Position numbers and translations under genes: made by a program. The notes under the pieces are model-generated. The model saw only the letters and a list, made by a program, of their open reading frames with translations, did no database searches and was not told the origin of the DNA. From positions 496,001 to 560,000 of the forward strand of contig OX411560.1 in the NCBI GenBank assembly GCA_948146395.1: a stretch of 64,000 bases of DNA. Reading direction: 5' to 3'. Shown one piece after another: positions 11,193 through 23,226 of the stretch; positions within the stretch are counted from its first letter, which is position 1; each line of letters begins with the position of its first letter. The stretch is from Fragum whitleyi. Taxonomy: Eukaryota > Mollusca > Bivalvia > Cardiida > Cardiidae.

Positions 11193-12008
11193 AATGGATG
11201 AACTGATTTCTGCGAGAAAAGAAACTTTGGGCGATGGTTTTGTATTTTCTTTGCAAACAACAAAAGAAATTTGACGATCAAGACGTGTGATGAAAACGTG
11301 TTGGGCAAACTTGCAAATGTGGAAGGAAATAAAACACTTTATAATTCCCTAAAGACAAAAAGGGCAGATAAACAAAATGGAAAATATGATATGTCGAAAT
11401 AAATTCCGGATATCAATTGAGGAATAAGTCATTGATCTATTGTGTGGTAGCCTAAAACTCAAAAGCAATTGATTTGGGCGATATAAAAGTGTTTTTTTTT
11501 TTTTTGTTTTTGTTTTAAATGAAACTTAAGTTCGTAGTAAATTACCCCACCCACTTTTGAATACATGGCTCAGCTAGAACCAATAAGTTTGAGATGCCAA
11601 ATTTTTGTCAGATTATATCAAAGTATGTATGACAAAAGTTTAAAGAAATTAATTCTAGCCACGAAAAGGCTCTTTACGTAATGCCAAAACGTGCCATTTT
11701 GATTATAAAGTCAACTGAAACGTGAGTGCAACCGCTCGTAATTGTATTCAATGCGTTACAGAAAGCACCAAACGTATGTAACAAATGAACAGCAATGTCC
11801 AAGTCATTCGTGGGCTTTAATATGTGATGTACCTTATGGGTGGAGACTTTGCCCAAACTCGTTCACTCTAAAAGATGTGACCGTAAATAATAAGGACCCA
11901 CTTATAATTTTTTAGGGTGCATGTCCGAACTTTGGACATTCACCGTAAAATTACGGATGCACATCCAAACGTTGGCGTAGGCCTACGACATTATTTGATT
12001 GATCAATC
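11193..12008. other. Unassigned AT-rich DNA
   Basis: A 14-base T run lies near 11492. Nothing else can be assigned. Confidence 0.4.
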
Positions 12009-12141
12009 AGCCCTGTGTTCAGAATGATATAACGTTGAAAACTGTTTGCCAATCATACCCGCTTTGCACGCAAGTGTACGTGCAAAGCAGTGTATAATAG
12101 GTTAACTGCTTGCACTGTTTTGTTATCCTGAATACAGGCCT
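12009..12141. mobile_element. N2 palindromic MITE
   Basis: The ends AGCCCTGTGTTCAGAATGAT and TTATCCTGAATACAGGCCT are inverted copies. The core is ACCCGCTTTGCACGC / GTGCAAAGC. Confidence 0.85.
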
Positions 12142-12547
12142 GTGGTCATTTTTACCACTCTGTTCGTATAACTTTTGGGGTACAGTCGTACATTTTGCGA
12201 GCGGGACATCAACTTTTTGGACGGACACTCGTATATTTTTGGAGCGCACGCCCAAATTTATACATGCAGAACTTACATGTACGAAAGCTTTTTGACCTTT
12301 CAAATGCGTCATATGAATGACGGACCGCAGTGACCATGACTTGCAATATGAGACTGTTGGAATGTGACCGGGGTCGTGTGGTCAATTGGCCGATTTCTCG
12401 CCACACTTGTAAAGTGAATTGACCAGTAACTGGACGTTCGGACGGTAGGTGACACTGTTAAGTGGTTTATAATGGGGGGTATAGTGTAATCTGACTCTTT
12501 AAGATGGTTATTGTTGTCCCCCTCTCTATATAACGTCGATTTTCTGC
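12142..12547. other. Unassigned DNA
   Basis: Nothing recognisable except repeated short CACGT- and GGACA-like words. Confidence 0.35.
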
Positions 12548-12595
12548 AAAAACCTCGCAACTACAGCTTATTAAAAGCTGTAGTTACGAGGTTTA
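12548..12595. repeat. Hairpin with ACTACAGCTT arms
   Basis: ACCTCGCAACTACAGCTT and AAGCTGTAGTTACGAGGT form a near-perfect stem with a short loop. A better-preserved relative lies at 26373-26432, and one arm lies near 33154-33180. Confidence 0.8.
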
Positions 12596-13865
12596 AGACG
12601 AAACCGAATAAGCTGTTTGTTTTTCTCGAGGATAAATGTCAACTGGATTAAAAGAAGCCTTTTTAAAGAACGTGTAAAAACTAGTTTTGTTCGAAATAAT
12701 CCCGAGCACGCCCTCTTCAATAAAAATGCCATACATTTTCGGTTTGTGAGATAAGCTTTTACTTTGGGACTGTTTTATTCAATTTAGCTCTTGAGATTGA
12801 AGTGTGTATATTTTTCCAAATTTAACAAGTTCGAATTCAAAAGAGTGACCTCGCCACGTTCTGAATTTATCTTGTGTCTAATCAATATATGTCGTGCCGT
12901 ATAAATGGTATTTTTTGCGATATTGTAACATTTTAAACTGAGCTGTTTTGGGAACAAAACGTCAAGTTATTTTGACGCCCTGATGGTGTAAGCGTAGGTG
13001 TTGGCGTTCGTATAAACGTTGTTGTGTGTGTGTCGGAGTTCATGGCATGACATACTTCAAGTTTGGACAAATCTCAGCTATTATTGAATACAATTGCTTA
13101 AATTTTGGAATGTTTTTTCCTCCATCACAAAACAACTAAATTGTCAAGGGACATAACTGTAAATGTATTTTTTTGTAATAAGTGTGTCTTTTTTACGATT
13201 AAGTTAAAAATTAAGCTGAGTTTAAAATGTTACATTAACGCAAAAAATAACATTTATACGGCAATTTTTATAATACATCTGGTTCTATGTATCTGTGTAT
13301 TTTGGTTAGGTAAAAAAAAAACTAGCATTCTCTTTCACTAATTGTTAACTATTGAGATAATTTTCTGTAATTTTCAAATAATTGAATTCAGGTTTTATTT
13401 ACTTTTGTCTTTCGAAATCGGGCAAACTAGCTTGTCGAAAAGAATAATTCATTGCAATACATTGTATTTCTCAGAAGTTTTATCAAGATTGCCATATTAA
13501 TTGAGATTATAGAAAATAATCGTACAACGTTATGATAATGTATTACTCCGTCAAAAAAGACCATATAAAGGTCACCGAGTTTAGAGGACTAAGGTCTCGA
13601 AGTCAGAAACAGGCGAATTCAGATAACAAAATTTCGAAAAGCAACCGCAAGGTAAGCGATATTAGGGTCAAAAGTCTGTCCGCCCCTTGGGACCCATCTC
13701 CGGACCAATCGTGAGGCATATTTTGTCGATATTCGGGGCCGAGTAGGCGTGACTTAAAGATTTACCTGCGAGGTTTTTACTTTGATTGACAAGTTAAGAT
13801 AACCCTTCACTGTGTTAAGAACTTCGAGTGTGGGAGATCACAAAAAAGAAAATCTGTCTCCCGTC
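12596..13865. other. Unassigned AT-rich DNA
   Basis: About 1.3 kb without a supported gene or family repeat. Short open frames here show no domain. Confidence 0.4.
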
Positions 13866-14392
13866 AAGGGCGGATCCAGATGGGATTGGGGGGGGGGGGG
13901 GGGGGGGGGGGTTCAGACGAACCCCCTTTGCACCCAAACTACTTTCTAGTTTAAACATATTTTATTGTCATCATTACAACAATGTTGTTATACATAATAT
14001 TTCATATTACACAATTGCTCATGACAAAAGGGTCTGGCCACAAGTTTTTACAACTTAGTAGACGGCCATTCCCTCAATAATATTTACAAAAGATATGTGT
14101 CTTTTATCATTTTACAAAACTATTGTGTATGTATACGCATACATATACGAATATTGGAGAGTATCCGTATATACACACACATACACACACATATTTATGT
14201 GATAACAGGTGACATCGACATGCACATACAGAAATTTTGCACGTTTACACACTCATAAATACAAATTGTGAACTACTTTCTTTTAATGGGAAAATACAAT
14301 CAAAATTTGCAACACAAGAACAGCGACCCACTTTTTGTAGCGTTCGAATCACCAGAAGGAAAAATTTTACAAATAAAAGAGATCTGGGCCCA

Positions 14393-14632
14393 AGGTTATA
14401 AAACTTTCTCAGGCTCAGGCTCAATTTTTTTTCAAATTTTAAATTAGAATAAATGTATGAAAATAAAAGATAATATTAATAAGTTGTTATCTATAACAAC
14501 TTATTAATATCATATTTCATGTTGGTTCATTAAAATGAGTAATAAAACAGAATTACGGCTTTAATCTCAAATTGAAATTTGAGAAAATTTTGAATTGAGC
14601 CTGAGAAAAGTATTATAACCTTTGGCCCTGAT
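14393..14632. mobile_element. N3 palindromic MITE, nested
   Basis: Ends TGGGCCCAAGGTTATAAAAC and TATAACCTTTGGCCCTG. The central hairpin AATATTAATAAGTTGTTAT / ATAACAACTTATTAATATC has perfect arms. Confidence 0.85.
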
Positions 14633-14643
14633 ATACAGCATTT

Positions 14644-14706
14644 GAGCAATTAGTCCCATAGCTTCTCTATCTATATAGATAGGGACACTATGGGACTAAT
14701 TACTCG
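14644..14706. repeat. Palindrome with a TAGTCCCATAG arm
   Basis: GAGCAATTAGTCCCATAG and the complement of CTATGGGACTAATTACTC form the stem. The middle, CTATCTATATAGATAG, is also self-complementary. Confidence 0.85.
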
Positions 14707-14850
14707 AATTGTAGACCGACATCGAACCCCCTTTATAGAAACCTTGGTTCCGCTGCTGCTTCCGTTCAGTATTTTAAAAAAATATACCCCGCTATGCACG
14801 TGCATTTTCGTTCCCATGAAATTTGTTTGATTTTCACGTCTACATACATC

Positions 14851-14984
14851 AGCCGTGCGTTCAAGATGACAGAACGGTGCAAACTGCTTTGCATATTATT
14901 ACACGCTTTGCACGTGCACTTTTGTGTAAAGCGGGGTAGAATTAGCAAATAGTTTGCAAGGTTTTATAATTCTGAACACAGGGT
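14851..14984. mobile_element. N2 palindromic MITE
   Basis: AGCCGTGCGTTCAAGATGAC at the left and TTCTGAACACAGGGT at the right. The core is CACGCTTTGCACGTGCAC / GTGTAAAGCGGGG. Confidence 0.8.
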
Positions 14985-16055
14985 AGTACTCTGTTTCTCC
15001 GAAAAGGCAAATTGTCCGAGGTACAAGACAACGACCTGTCGAACTGCATTTCGCAAACGTTTCGCAAGTGTTTTCATCTGAACTTGCACGTGCAAATAAC
15101 ATGCAAAGCAGATTTATCATATTAAAGCCTTTGCGAACATTTCTTTTTCATTTTATACACAGGAAGTTGTCTAGTATCTCTGACAATTCATTTGTCGGAG
15201 AAACGGTGTGCTGTTGTTTGCAGCCCGGCGTAATCAAACAAAGTTCATGGCAATAAAAAAAATTGCCATCTGCAAAGCGTTGCAAGCGCTTATCTTACGG
15301 AATGCTCCGCAGACCTGGACTTTAAATTAAAGCGTTTCTGAAACGATTAACAAAAGTTTTCCACTTCGTGCAAAGCCTGAAGCAATCGCTGAGCATTTGC
15401 GATCGTTTTGTCACCTGGAACTTAGGGTTGGTGTGAGAATTTAGCGGTATAAAGGGATATAAAATCCGTTATTGAAAATTTGTTGAATAGGTAGATTTAC
15501 GCCTAGACGCATTTTATAACGGAATATAAAAATAACCCTTTTCTTTTTTAAACAGACAAGGTTCAAGTTATTTAATAAGGTTTTTTGAAAGGGGTTAAAT
15601 ACCACTTTCAACATTATTATTGTCTATAATGGCGCCTTGTGCTCCTACTCATGGTTTTAGGACGTTTCTCATAACAGTACAACAACAACATTTCATCCGA
15701 GCCACCAGCGGTTCGTAAATAATTCAAGGCTTTACTTTGTTTTTGGAAAATTATAGGAAAGTTTCTTTTCTCGAATTTATTTTTTTATATAGCCAGAACC
15801 AAAATATGGACATTTCACACATCATTTAATGACATATATTTCGGTTTTCAAAAAAGGTATATTGCGAAAGGCTTTGCTCATTTTTTTTTCATTATAATTA
15901 TGATTATTGTCATTTCCATTACATGCATGGTCAATTATTTACTTTTCTGACGTTCATGGTGCGAAAACGTTAACACATGCTACAAAATTGTGCAAAGCGT
16001 AATGCAATTTCTCAAACGTTTCGCGAAGGTTTACACCTTAAACGCAGGGGTAGTT
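14985..16055. other. Mostly unassigned; decayed SINE-A and N2 pieces
   Basis: A degenerate SINE-A in reverse orientation spans about 15585-15715 (ACCACTTTCAACATTATT, then ATAACAGTACAACAACAAC). N2-like arms occur near 15075-15105 and 15990-16040. No gene is seen. Confidence 0.5.
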
Positions 16056-16307
16056 ACAGTTCAATTCTGGTTATAAAACTTCTCAAACTTCTCATTGAGA
16101 TTTCTTTTAAATTTTAAATTTAAATGCATGTATGAGAATAAAAGATAATATTTAAAAGTTGTAATTTATAAAAACTTCTTAATATTATCTTTTATGTTAA
16201 TACATTAAAATGATTATCAAAACAGAATCACGGCTTCAATCTCAAATTGAATTTTGAGAAAATTTTGAATTGTGAATGAGAAAAGTTTTATAACCTCGGG
16301 CCCTGAT
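16056..16307. mobile_element. N3 palindromic MITE
   Basis: The left end is TCTGGTTATAAAAC (outer bases decayed) and the right end TTTTATAACCTCGGGCCCTG. The central hairpin is less perfect than in the other two copies. Confidence 0.75.
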
Positions 16308-17250
16308 TGAATGAAAACCAGAGGTAGAATTTTGATTATTGCATAAAAACAAAAATTAAAAAGGGCAAAGATCGGTTAACGGTCCCATAATCGATAAGAG
16401 TGTATGGAGATATTTGAGGTCCCCAGATAAAATTACAACGATCCAATAGATCATAAACCACCAGGTACCGTTACCCAAATACAAGGGGGCAACCAGCCAA
16501 CCAGAACTAAGATAAACAAGTTAAGAAAATGCTATCTTGCAAGTCATAACGGGTTAAGACGCGAAACCTAGCGGTACTTGGAATACTTTGATTGCAGTTT
16601 GAGATTTTTGAAATTTAAGAAGTTTGCATATTTATTTATTTATGAAATATTGTGATAGACATTTGACAAAATATGGATTTATACACGATCATTTAATTAC
16701 CACAGTGAGGATATTTCAACATGTAAGTTCTAGTTAAATTCTTTTTATTGTTTGAATTTATATTGTTCAACCAAATTATTATGAACAATTTGATTTTCAG
16801 TTTTCGACTCGGTGGTAAAATAAGGCCTTTTATAATTATTATTATTATTATTTTATTATAATTACCATTATTATTATTATTCTATTTTTTATTTTCATTT
16901 ATTTACCTTTTTTCAATATTCAGAATCATAGTTGGAGATAATATAAGGAAACTTTTTGCAATTCGTTGGACTTGAAAAGATCGTAACTACTGACATTTTT
17001 ATCCTGTTCACATGTTATTACCTCTGCGGACCGGGGCGTTTGCGAACTTTCAAATGGTTCTCCTCTTCTCGTGTAAGGGTAAATGCAACGCGGAGTAGGT
17101 TAGCCGACGTTTGTCAGCTTCAATGCAGGGCAATTGAATTGCAGCATTTAGGTCTACCTCAAAGTTTTGGTCCATGAATATAAAATGTATATGTTATCCG
17201 GATTCATGCCTTTGTGCCTTTTCCTTCTTTAATATTATCCATAATTAATG
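16308..17250. other. Unassigned AT-rich DNA with (TTA)n
   Basis: A TTA/ATT microsatellite spans about 16837-16882. A 73-codon frame at 16956-17177 has no domain or splice support. Confidence 0.45.
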
Positions 17251-17597
17251 CCCTGGCAGGGCGGAGTCTAAGTAACGGGTCGTTGCACTTGAGGTTAAGG
17301 TAAATCAGCTTTTATCAAAAATAACCTACTTCTAAAGAGAGTCGACATAAATAACTCGAGACCTTAAATCATAGATTGGTAGCCAAATCCTCGTAACTTC
17401 AGCTTAATCAAGCTGAAGTTACAAGGCTTTGGTAACCAAACGATGAAATGTGTTCACTCTGTAAAAGCACGTGAATCCTTTGGGTTATAGGAAACAGTTA
17501 TTTGCACGCGTTAACGATGATTACCGACTAAAATTCGAAAGAACCCAAACTATTGAAAAGTAAATTCGCCAAATTACGTCACCGTTAGGCTCACCCG
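17251..17597. mobile_element. N5 MITE
   Basis: The left end is CCCTGGCAGGGCGGAG and the right end CGCCAAATTACGTCACC. The central hairpin has arms CTCGTAACTTCAGCTTAAT and AAGCTGAAGTTACAAGG. Confidence 0.8.
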
Positions 17598-17626
17598 GAA
17601 TACTTTAACACATCTTAAGCGGCTTT

Positions 17627-17940
17627 TATCATGCAAGGAAACTTGTATTGACCCGATATCATGTATCTGATAACATAACATATTTTCAGGCAGTCTATTT
17701 TTAGAAACAATTAGCATGCTATTTCACCTGAATTTCATTAATTTAGAGGGTTTATTATAATTAAGTGCTGAAATGATTGCATAATAAATAGAATAACATG
17801 TTAGTGCCTTCAAATATCAATGTTATCTGGTCTCGGCTGCGAGAAATTATCATGACACGACAAAGTCTCGTCCTGATTAATTCTCCCAACCTCGACCAGA
17901 TAACTTTGATATTTTAAGATACTAACATGTTATTCTTTAT
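17627..17940. mobile_element. N6 repeat
   Basis: Contains TATTGACCCGATATCATG, ATCTGATAACATAACAT and the inverted pair AACATGTTAGTG...CACTAACATGTT-like ends around ATCAATGTTATCTGGTCTCG. Copies lie at 34358 (inverted) and 62418. Confidence 0.75.
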
Positions 17941-18157
17941 ATACACGACCACATTAAGGGCAATAATATAAACATTATTATCAAACATATCTTCCACATC
18001 GGTTGTGGGCGATCTTTGAGAACTGTCTATGTACTGTCAATATTTTATCATGTTGCGGCCTTTCTAAACGTCTTAACATACAGGAAGAATTGTTTCACTT
18101 TTTTTCGCGGACGGGAGGGTATGCAAGCGTGCCCAAGGCCCCCCCCCCCCCGACATA

Positions 18158-18594
18158 CAGTAAAATACATCGTGAAATTGACATTCAACTCAATCAAAAC
18201 CATTCTAAATCGCTCACTTAGTGCTCAATTCATTCATTCCCAACATTCATTCAAACTATTCAAAAACGCTCCAAACTCACTGAAAAACATATAACAAAAA
18301 ATTCGTTCAAAATCAAAATAGCTGGAAAAGAATCGGGATTTCACTTAATTTATTATAATTGTAAGCGTCTGATAGGTTCTTAAAAAAATGGGGAGCTATC
18401 TTTAGAATTTGCATGCATTTTTTATTAAAGGGAGGTAATCACTATTGCTAATTTTGTTCATCCTGAACAAAATTTGCAATACTGGATTACCTCCCATTAA
18501 ATTTACTCAAAAGTCGCTCCACACATTCATTCAATTTCATTCCTAAATCATTCCATAATCATTCACCTTGTCAATTTCACGATGTTGTTAACTG
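18158..18594 (+). mobile_element. N1 MITE, well-preserved copy flanked by TA
   Basis: TA-CAGTAAAATACATCGTG at the left and ACGATGTTGTTAACTG-TA at the right. The central hairpin GCTAATTTTGTTCATC / TGAACAAAATTTGC lies between GGGAGGTAATC and GATTACCTCCC. The TA flanks on both sides fit Tc1/mariner-type integration. Confidence 0.85.
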
Positions 18595-18747
18595 TACATT
18601 ATTGAACGTGACTTCCGGGTTAGGAATAATTACCCTAAAAGCGAATATTAGCGATTTGCATGTCAGGCTGTCACCCGATCACTTAACGACCGTACGGAGT
18701 TAAAATGAAATAAGGAAAAAAAAAAAGACAAAAAAAGCTTTGCATTT

Positions 18748-19061
18748 TTAGCTCGGCTGTTTTCGGAGAAAACCCGAGGTATTGCTATAGCCTCCGTGTC
18801 GTCGTCGTTGTCGTCGTCGTTGTCGTCGTCGTCGTCGTCGTGCGAAAACTTTGACATTTTGTAATATCTCTGGTTCTACTGAAGGCATTCACTTGAAACT
18901 TGGCACACATGTTCACCATCAAAAGAGCAACCTCTACTATCAAGGGAAATAACTCTAGATGCATTTTGTGCAAATTATGCCCCTTTTCCGACTTAGATTT
19001 TTTTCCAACCATCCAGCACTCAACAGCCGAGCGTAGGCACCCGTAGGCGGTGCTCTTGTTC
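18748..19061 (+). repeat. N10 repeat (AGCTCGGCTGTTTTC), with a (GTC)n tract
   Basis: Begins AGCTCGGCTGTTTTCGGAG and ends CACCCGTAGGCGGTGCTCTTG. It contains a GTC-rich simple repeat (about 18798-18842) and TATCTCTGGTTCTACTGAAG. It is nearly the same as 60151-60448. A third copy, at 21713-22275, is split by N1. Confidence 0.85.
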
Positions 19062-20037
19062 AAGAATTTATTATTTGATTTTAGTAGAGGCCAGCGAGAT
19101 ACCTGGATTGTGATGGGCTTATAATTTCGTTTTTTCCCTAATAAAGGAAGTCCAAAAGAAATCGTTTTTTTTATATGCCTTAATATTTTTGCTCCATAAT
19201 ACTAAATTATACGACATGAAGGAAGTATTTGTGGATTTTATGGAGGTATGAAAGTAGCAACCCACATGTAATCACACTCACGTATGATTCTGCTTTTAGG
19301 ATTTTGGACGTTCACGAAAAATAAGACAAGTGCTGCAAATACATGTATACATGTATTGACGAACAAGCAGAAAATGCGTTCATACCCACTGGTTAAACAT
19401 GTCCACTCATAATTTTACACGTTTATGTCTATATTTTAACATGCACGTGCATATACAGTATATAAATGTGCACTAGTCTCAATGATGGACGTACACGTAT
19501 AGAAGCGTTAACGGCATTAAGCCAATTTTCGACCTAAATCGTATAAACCAAAGTTTAATACTCATTCAAGGCATTAAAAAAGACATGATCTTGGTAAAAT
19601 ATGTAAGGGTCTAAATTAGGATGGGTCTCGCCAACCCTGATTTAATATTTAATCTTTATCAATAAAAAATACTCAAATTTTATCAGCTCGACTTAAGATA
19701 TTGAATGTTTGCGAACTCGTCTATATTTGATAAGAAGGCTGGGAGATCAAGCGAATTCTATCAAACTGGGACGGCCCTTGTCTATAAGTGCCTTGGGAGT
19801 CGGAGATCTTAGCCTTTCCATAAAGACAAAATTTTAGAAATTTGTAAATATGAAAAAGAAAGGAATATATATTATTTGACAAAATGCAGGGCTTTTATGG
19901 ACCTTCTGCAACAAATGCAAATGGGCCTGTTTTAAGGCGTCAAAGCTTGGGCATTTTCTGCTCTTTATAGACCTAGAGAGGGGGAAAATGGACTTTAGAT
20001 CTAAAGAAGTCGTCGGCGCTGTAGAACGCTCTGTGTT
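19062..20037. other. Unassigned DNA
   Basis: Around 19260-19510, CACGT- and ACATG-containing words recur irregularly (for example ACATGTATACATGTAT). No gene is supported. Confidence 0.4.
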
Positions 20038-20105
20038 GAAGGTACTCATTTGAATCGTCTTGTCAAAGCGATTAAAATGAGTACCCACAATAAAGGGTTT
20101 CTTTG
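20038..20105. repeat. GGTACTCATTTGAATCG hairpin
   Basis: GGTACTCATTTGAATCG and CGATTAAAATGAGTACC are near-perfect arms, followed by CACAATAAAGGGTTTC. A relative lies at 56306-56372 in the IRP gene. Confidence 0.75.
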
Positions 20106-20590
20106 AGAAATTAGAATTTTTTTATCTCTTCAACACCTCTATATATGGGCCTCAGATTTTTCACTTATCTCCCGCTTTATCATTTAAACGAGTTTAAAAC
20201 CGTTATGTTTAAGATTCTGGCCTCTCGTATTTGGGAATGATACTCGAAATACGATAATCAAAACTCATCTTTAACCGTTATGTTGATAACGGTATCAGAT
20301 ACACGACTAAAATCTTTTTAATGATACTCAAAAATGCTTTACTTTTATCTTCAGTAATTTTAAGTACTCGTTTAGTTAAAGTTATGTAACATGATATTGA
20401 CCTTTTTGGAAAAGTTGTTTGAATATCATTAAATAAATCAATTTATAAGTCTAAGATGATAAATGTTGCACCAGTTTCCATAAGAACTGTAGTATATTGC
20501 GAACAAAGGGCGTGTATTGCTGAAAACGGTCTATAAGCCCATTAAACAATAAACGACAGTTGTAAATTTGAGGTAAAAAAAAACGAGCTA
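20106..20590. other. Unassigned AT-rich DNA
   Basis: Nothing supported. Confidence 0.35.
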
Positions 20591-20873
20591 CAGTGAACAA
20601 CACCGTCAAATTGACTGTCTTTACGATCAAAACCATTCTAAATCGCTTTCTTAGGAATTTTATAAGCTTACAATGGGTTTGCAGAGACATAGAAAGCTTT
20701 AAGTAGAATCTGTATGCATTTCATTTAAGGGGGGTTGCTAATTTTGTTCGTCTTGAACAAAATTAGCTATATTTGACGACTTCCCTTGAATTTCAATCAA
20801 AACTAGATCCACTCGCTCATTTAATTTCATTCTAAAATCATCCAACTTGTAAATTTCACGATGTACTTTACTG
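20591..20873 (+). mobile_element. N1 MITE, internally deleted
   Basis: CAGTGAACAACACCGTCAAA at the left and ATTTCACGATGTACTTTACTG at the right. The hairpin GCTAATTTTGTTCGTCTTG / AACAAAATTAGC is retained. Length is about 283 bp. Confidence 0.75.
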
Positions 20874-21385
20874 TGTGTATATAATCTCTACAATTTTATT
20901 AATATCAAAAGATGTATAAAAACTGGAAAAGAAAGTATTGTTTAAAAATATCTTTCAAACAAGAATTTATTCTGATAGACTCAAGAAAAGTCTTTGTTAT
21001 CAAACTTGTTGCGCTCAGGGTAAAATGGTTATCTGCTTAAAAACTCGACTAGCATTTCGATTTAATCATGAATACAAATACATGCAAATTTAAAATAGAT
21101 AACAGCGCCAACTCAGCGCGAGGTCGACACGTGCATTTTTATTATGAAGTGTGTACTAGTTAATGAATAGATTTGTTGAATTATCTATTTCACCTTCAAC
21201 TAAGCGTTCTTCAGCCCTCACTCTTAATATAACTTTCTAGGTTCGAATCAAACATAAAAAAACTATAATACGGCTACAAGTATTTGTTGTCAACTTAACA
21301 GTTTTAAGTTTAAGCAACCCTGTGTTCAAAATGAAACCAATCGCGAAACGCTTGAGAATTTGATATTTTGCATTATTATTCAACT
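20874..21385. other. Unassigned AT-rich DNA
   Basis: Nothing supported. Confidence 0.35.
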
Positions 21386-21642
21386 TGCAGGGCTTGGCTT
21401 AGCCGTGACGTAAATTGGCTATTTTACTTTTCAATCATTTGGGTTATTTAAGAGTTGGGTAACCAAAGCCTCGTAACTTCAGCTTAGACAAGCTGAATTT
21501 ACGAGGGTTTGGCTACCAACCTACGATTTAAGGACTCAAGTTTTTTGTATACTCTTTGTAGAAGTAAGTAATTTTAAATAGAGGCTGATTTACCTTAACC
21601 CTAAGTGCAACGACCCATTACTTTGGCTCCGCCCTGCCAGGG
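21386..21642. mobile_element. N5 MITE
   Basis: TGCAGGGCTTGGCTTAGCC at the left and CTCCGCCCTGCCAGG at the right. The hairpin is CTCGTAACTTCAGCTTAG / AAGCTGAATTTACGAGG. Confidence 0.85.
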
Positions 21643-21712
21643 TATTTATCATGGATAATACTATCTTTTAAAGGCTTCTGTAGAATCAACGCAGTGCAAA
21701 GCTCGTTTAATT

Positions 21713-22275
21713 CTTAGCTCGGTAAACTTGAACCCGAGGCATTGCAAAAATCCTCGAATCGTCGTTCATAGGAAACTTTGACATACTGTTATATCTCTGG
21801 TACAGTTAATAACATCGTTAAATTGACTTTAATTCCGATAAAAATCATTTTCAATCATTCACTAAGCGCCTCATTCATTCATTCATTCCAAACACTCACT
21901 CAAACCATTCAAAAAACGCTAAAAGTCACAAAAATATTGGATTAACAACTACATTCAAACTAAAAATCGGTCGATGAAATCAACCATTTCACTAAATTTA
22001 ATTAATTTTGTAAAGCTAAGATGGGTTCATGAAGACTTAGAAAGCTATTCTTGGAACCTGTGTGCATATTTTATAAAAGGGAAGTAATTATTATCGCTTA
22101 TTTTGTTCATCTTGAACAAAATTAGCGATAATGGATTACATCCCCTGAATTTCACTCAAAACTCACTCCTCCCACTCATTCAATTTCATTCGTAAATCAT
22201 TCGAAAATCATTCACCTTGTCAATTTCACGATGTTGTTAACTGTATCAGTGAAGGAATTTAGCTTGGAATTAGAA
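21713..22275 (+). mobile_element. N10 repeat split by an N1 insertion
   Basis: The left piece (21713-21802) runs TAGCTCGGTAAACTTGAACC to ATATCTCTGGTA. The right piece restarts at TATCAGTGAAGGAATTTAGC. In intact N10 copies ATCTCTGGTTCTACTGAAGG is continuous, which marks the N1 target. Confidence 0.7.
21803..22243 (+). mobile_element. N1 MITE flanked by TA
   Basis: TA-CAGTTAATAACATCGTT at the left and CACGATGTTGTTAACTG-TA at the right, with the internal hairpin TTTTGTTCATCTTGAACAAAA. It is inserted in an N10 copy. Confidence 0.9.
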
Positions 22276-22720
22276 TTGCTGTATTTGATCCACCATTTAC
22301 ACCGGCCCTTAATCTTGAGTATTGTGATTAACCCGTAGATTACAGTATATGTCGACGACCTTGCTTTAAAATCAATTTACGAGATTGATTACTTGATTAC
22401 CGTTAAATTGGCCCTTAATTTATCGATTAGTGAAATTGACGTAAAATTGCTACGCTAAATGTTGATTAATGAGTGTTTCATACCTAGGCCCAAATATGTT
22501 GCTTTTGTAGAAAAGTAAATGACATTTTTCAGTTGTTTTTAGCTGTTAAAGAGGCTGGTGAACCTTCCCAAAACTGTTTCCGAGCCTTTCGAATTAGAAA
22601 AAAAAGAAAACTACACAAAATTCAATCAAAACCCTCAGCTACTATTCTCGTTTGCACCCCCATTTGTGTAGGCCAAATGGCCCGATCTGAACACTTCTTA
22701 GATAGACAGGAATGACATAT
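22276..22720. other. Unassigned DNA
   Basis: Nothing supported. Confidence 0.35.
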
Positions 22721-22946
22721 GAGCCTATGCGTGACATTTCCAACAATTTGACATGTGCGTGAGGGGCCGATATTTAGCAATCTAGACTGCCACGTAGTAT
22801 AATTAAACGTTTGCCTGACTTTGTAAATACACTTTTGGACTCTATCTTTTAACAATGCGCAAAGTGAAGACCCTGGTCAGCCTGTGTTGACTAGTGTTTT
22901 TGCTTGGCGCACTTTTGAAATCGTTGGAAATGTCACAAACTGGCTC
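22721..22946. mobile_element. N4 MITE
   Basis: GAGCCTATGCGTGACATTTC at the left and the complement of GAAATGTCACAAACTGGCTC at the right. It lies about 280 bp upstream of the coding exon at 23227. Confidence 0.75.
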
Positions 22947-23226
22947 ATAAATTATTAGGTATTAATTGAAGACGGTATGATTAAACGAATCAAATGAATC
23001 CCGACACAATCAATGTTGCATGACGAACACATATTTCACTGAAGATATCGAAATTATTCCAATTGTGTATGGCTTTGGTGCATTCTCATAAAGGGATTGG
23101 GAGAAGAAAAATCTTACACCGCGTATAATCCTACCCTACAAGAAGATCATTTTAATACATAAATATCAATCATAAACTTGTTCTTCTATTCATAAATTCT
23201 TATTCTATCTTTTCAGATCTGAACAA

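Larger units (their letters stand above)
13866..14762. mobile_element. GGCGGATCCA-type MITE with a G21 tract and nested insertions
   Basis: The left end reads AGGGCGGATCCAGATGGG, followed by a long G run (13887-13911) and ACGAACCCCCTTTGCACCC. The right end is an inverted relative, ATCGAACCCCCTTTATAG...TTGGTTCCGCTGCTGC. An N3 copy and a 63-bp palindrome sit inside it. A second copy begins at 39914. Confidence 0.6.

Noticed and set aside
10796..11206. 136-codon ORF
   Set aside because: Its Arg/Pro-rich content comes from the CGTGCGAT repeat words; the arms are inverted copies, which a gene would not show.
16956..17177. Possible small coding gene
   Set aside because: No splice context, no domain and no similarity to anything I recognise; the length is expected by chance in AT-rich DNA.
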